The translations under genes and the position numbers were made by a program. A stretch of 64,000 nt of DNA from Massilia terrae. Its GTDB lineage: Bacteria; Pseudomonadota; Gammaproteobacteria; Burkholderiales; Burkholderiaceae_D. The stretch is taken from contig NZ_JANUGU010000012.1 in the NCBI RefSeq assembly GCF_024753145.1, forward strand, positions 34,559 to 98,558. Direction: 5' to 3'. Positions 61,641-64,000 of this stretch are shown here, one piece after another. Position 1 is the stretch's first letter; each line of letters opens with the position of its first letter. A model generated the notes under the pieces. The model worked only from the letters and a program-made list of their open reading frames with translations. It was not told the DNA's origin and searched no databases.

Positions 61641-62893
61641 TCCTTCACCTTGCGCAGGCCGGTCCCGAACAGCGTCGCCAGCACCAGCGCGATCGAGGCC
61701 GCGCCGATCCAGCCAAGCGCGGCGCGCACGCCGATCTGCTGGCCCATCACGCCGGCCACCATCGAGCCGATCGGCGCCATCGCCACCGTTAAAAAGCGCA
61801 TGGTGGCGATCATCCGGCCCAGCATCGGGTCCGGCGTCAGCTTCTGGCGCAGCGCGCCGTAGGGAATGAAGAACAGGGTCGCGCCAAGGTCGACGAAGAA
61901 CATCGCGATGCCGTACAGCGTCGCGGCGGCGGCGCTGCCGAACAGGGTGGCCGGGATCGCGGGCATCAGCACCCATCCGACCGCGGACGCAGCCTGGCCC
62001 ACCATCAGCACCGTGCCGACGCCGAGGCGCGCCGTCAGGGGCTTGACCAGCACCGATCCTGCCAGTACGCCCACCCCGCCCAGCATCTGCGCGGTCCCCA
62101 TCACGCCCGGCGCCAGCGCGAGCACGCGCAGCGCGAACAGCACCTGCAGCGCATTGAAACCGAAGAACATCAGGTGCCAGCCGCCCGAGGTCCAGGCCAG
62201 CTTGCGCAGGGTCTCGTGGTGCCAGACGAAGGACAGGCCATCGATCATCTCGCGCACCGGGTGCGTGTCCTTGCGCGCCGGTTCGGGCTCGCGGGCGCGG
62301 ATGCGGCGCAGGTTCAGCAGCGAGATCGCGAAGCCGGCCGCATTGCACAGCACCGCCAGCGGCGGGCCGACCAGCTGGACCAGGGTGCCGGCCAGGCCCG
62401 GTCCCAGCAGCCGCGCGGCCGATTCGGTGGAGGCGAAGCGCGCCTGGGCGTCGACCAGCTTGTCGCGGCCGACGATAAAGGTCAGGAACACCTGTTCGGC
62501 GCCGCCGCCGATCACGTAGCCGGAGCCGATCACGAAGCCGACCGCGTACAGCCAATGGATGGTCAGCAGGTCGAGCTTCCAGGCGATGGGCACGCTGGCC
62601 AGCGCGATCATTACCAGCGCGTCGCTGCACAGCATGACGGGCAGGCGGCGGTTGCGGTCGAGCAGCACGCCGATCGGCAGGCCGAACAGCAGGAAGGGCA
62701 GGGTCTCGCAGGCGGCCAGCACGCCCATCTGGCTGGACGTGGCGTGCAGCAGCAGGGCCGCCGCCACCGGCAGCGCGAGCATGGTGATCTGGGCGCCGAA
62801 GTTGGTCAGCGCATTGCTCAGCCACAGGCGCCGGAAATCCGCGCTGCGCAGCAAATTGTCGCTGGCCTGGTCTGCCTGCGTGGAGTCGGGCAC
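61637..62893 (-). CDS. MFS transporter (EntS/MFS_3-like)
   Basis: 418 residues, about 12 membrane segments. FRRLWLSNALTNFGAQITMLALPV at the N-terminus, GLPIGVLLDRNRRLPVM (MFS motif A) and GALRQKLTPDPMLGRM are typical of the siderophore/drug exporter branch. Inner membrane. No adjacent biosynthetic gene hints at the substrate. Confidence 0.9.
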   Translation of the reverse strand: MPDSTQADQASDNLLRSADFRRLWLSNALTNFGAQITMLALPVAAALLLHATSSQMGVLAACETLPFLLFGLPIGVLLDRNRRLPVMLCSDALVMIALASVPIAWKLDLLTIHWLYAVGFVIGSGYVIGGGAEQVFLTFIVGRDKLVDAQARFASTESAARLLGPGLAGTLVQLVGPPLAVLCNAAGFAISLLNLRRIRAREPEPARKDTHPVREMIDGLSFVWHHETLRKLAWTSGGWHLMFFGFNALQVLFALRVLALAPGVMGTAQMLGGVGVLAGSVLVKPLTARLGVGTVLMVGQAASAVGWVLMPAIPATLFGSAAAATLYGIAMFFVDLGATLFFIPYGALRQKLTPDPMLGRMIATMRFLTVAMAPIGSMVAGVMGQQIGVRAALGWIGAASIALVLATLFGTGLRKVKD

Positions 62894-63007
62894 GGACGAG
62901 GTCTCTCTTGTATTGACAAAGTTGGGATGATAACAGCGCGCGTTGCCGTTTTTGACATGCGAGCAGCTACAATCGCGCAGTCCGTCTTAATTACGAAGGG
63001 GTGTCCC

Positions 63008-63784
63008 ATGCAATATGCAGACCTGTTGATCGAAAACCATGGCAAGGTGGCGGTGATCCGCCTGAACCGTCCGAAAGCGATGAACGCGCTGAACGACAAC
63101 ATGATGAACGAGCTGGGCGATGCCTTGTACAAGTTCGACGCCGACCCGGCGGTCCACGTGATCATCCTCACCGGCAGCGAAAAAGTGTTCGCGGCCGGCG
63201 CCGACATCGCCGCCATGGCCAACTACACCTACGCCGATACCTATCCGGGCAATTACATCGGCCGCAACTGGGAGCACATCCTGAATATCCGTAAGCCGGT
63301 CATCGGCGTCGTGTCCGGCTATGCGCTGGGCGGCGGCTGCGAGCTGGCGATGATGTGCGATTTCCTGATTGCCGCGGATTCGGCCAAGTTCGGTCAGCCG
63401 GAAATCAAGGTTGGCGTGACGCCGGGCGCGGGCGGCACCCAGCGCCTGCCGCGCGCGATCGGCAAATCGAAAGCCATGGACATGCTGCTGACCGCGCGCA
63501 TGATCGACGCGGCCGAGGCTGAGCGCACCGGCCTGGTGTCGCGCGTGTTTCCGGCGGACAAAATCATGGAAGAAGCGTTGAAGATCGCGGAGTCGATCGC
63601 GGCAATGCCGGTCACGGTGGCGATGGCGATCAAGGATTCCGTCAACCGCGCCTACGAAACCACGTTGACCGAAGGCGTGCGCTACGAGCGCCGCTACTTC
63701 CACGCGGCCTTCGGCACCCCCGCGCAGAAAGAGGGCATGGCGGCCTTCCTCGAGAAACGTCCGGCAAATTTCGAGGGCAAGTAA
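63008..63784 (+). CDS. Enoyl-CoA hydratase
   Basis: 258 residues from ATG 63008 with AAGGGG upstream; the frame continues further up but without coding character. Crotonase motifs: GSEKVFAAGADIAAM (oxyanion hole), GYALGGGCELAMMCD with E112, and GQPEIKVGVTPGAGGTQRLPR with E132, the two catalytic Glu residues 20 apart. Hydrates 2-enoyl-CoA in fatty acid or phenylacetate breakdown. No beta-oxidation partner is adjacent. Confidence 0.93.
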   Translation: MQYADLLIENHGKVAVIRLNRPKAMNALNDNMMNELGDALYKFDADPAVHVIILTGSEKVFAAGADIAAMANYTYADTYPGNYIGRNWEHILNIRKPVIGVVSGYALGGGCELAMMCDFLIAADSAKFGQPEIKVGVTPGAGGTQRLPRAIGKSKAMDMLLTARMIDAAEAERTGLVSRVFPADKIMEEALKIAESIAAMPVTVAMAIKDSVNRAYETTLTEGVRYERRYFHAAFGTPAQKEGMAAFLEKRPANFEGK

Positions 63785-63794
63785 GAAAAAGCCC

Positions 63795-63824
63795 TTGCGC
63801 GATGGGGCCGCGCTTTGCTATAGT
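63795..63824 (+). promoter_or_regulatory. Promoter of the gene cut by the right edge
   Basis: TTGCGC (63795-63800), 18 bases, TATAGT (63819-63824), about 60 bases before ATG 63883. Confidence 0.45.
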
Positions 63825-63882
63825 TCGGTCCCTCGCGAGAAACACGCAACAAATCAAACGGTTGCGAAGGACTTGTGAGGTG

Positions 63883-64000
63883 ATGTCTGAGCGACATCAT
63901 GCAAAAAAGGAAGTTGACGAATATCGCGAAACACTGCATAATCTCGCTTCTCTGCTGCTGACGAACACAACGATTCGCACGATGCAGCAAGGCAGTCTGA
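63883..64000 (+). CDS. Start of an unidentified gene (truncated by window end)
   Basis: ATG 63883 (GTG 63880 also possible) opens MSERHHAKKEVDEYRETLHN, then LASLLLTNTTIRTMQQGSL, continuing beyond the window. GAGG lies very close to the start and AAGG 12 bases upstream. The visible part is a charged helix; too short to identify. Confidence 0.45.
   Translation, partial: MSERHHAKKEVDEYRETLHNLASLLLTNTTIRTMQQGSL

Overview
The window comes from a high-GC betaproteobacterium, most likely of the Massilia/Telluria/Duganella group (Oxalobacteraceae). This is inferred from the rpe-gph-trpEGD-trpC order, DUF2058 and ApaG/MltA neighbourhoods, many GGDEF/EAL proteins and overall composition; no 16S rRNA gene is present. 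I see no phage, insertion sequence, CRISPR array or rRNA operon. The left end cuts into a TonB-dependent receptor and the right end into a short unidentified gene.

Layout. (1) 1-17.6 kb is a mannose-glycan utilisation locus: TonB receptor, tryptophan-halogenase-like flavoprotein, GH2 beta-mannosidase, LacI regulator, AGE-family mannose isomerase, PfkB sugar kinase, GH47 and GH92 alpha-mannosidases, a FucP-type transporter and a GH31 glucosidase, in tightly overlapping order. The set matches periplasmic dismantling of high-mannose N-glycan or alpha-mannan, import of mannose, then mannose -> fructose -> fructose-6-phosphate. (2) 17.6-26.9 kb holds housekeeping and small genes: DUF2058, YjdM, a GAF-GGDEF cyclase, two antiporters, tRNA-Phe and an M13 peptidase. 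(3) 26.9-38.2 kb holds the least ordinary block: a fused acyl-AMP ligase/acyl-CoA dehydrogenase/carrier protein and an alpha-oxoamine synthase, preceded by a GGDEF-GGDEF-EAL membrane protein and followed by a stand-alone membrane protein homologous to that protein's sensor domain; a PAS-GGDEF-EAL gene is divergent. (4) 38.4-41 kb has a MarR regulator with two tandem operators facing a CoA-transferase gene, then a scar where one deletion beheaded an AraC regulator and an SDR gene. (5) 41-45.2 kb has a J-domain protein and a 2.8-kb segment (cupin, NAD(P)-binding protein, acetamidase) bounded by tRNA-Phe 3'-end/terminator repeats. (6) 45.7-52.9 kb has a UbiH-family hydroxylase, DsbC, a molybdenum hydroxylase operon with its own cofactor nucleotidyltransferase, and an M61 peptidase. 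(7) 53-59.7 kb is the trp region, read leftwards: rpe-gph-trpL-trpE-trpG-trpD-lysE-trpC-lipoprotein, with a classical transcription attenuator. (8) 59.8-64 kb has apaG, mltA, an MFS exporter and an enoyl-CoA hydratase.

Short dRS3/REP-like palindromes occur four times: between convergent genes, where they can act as terminators, and as an inverted pair inside the trp operon. Gene identities are read from protein motifs and context only; no database search was possible.
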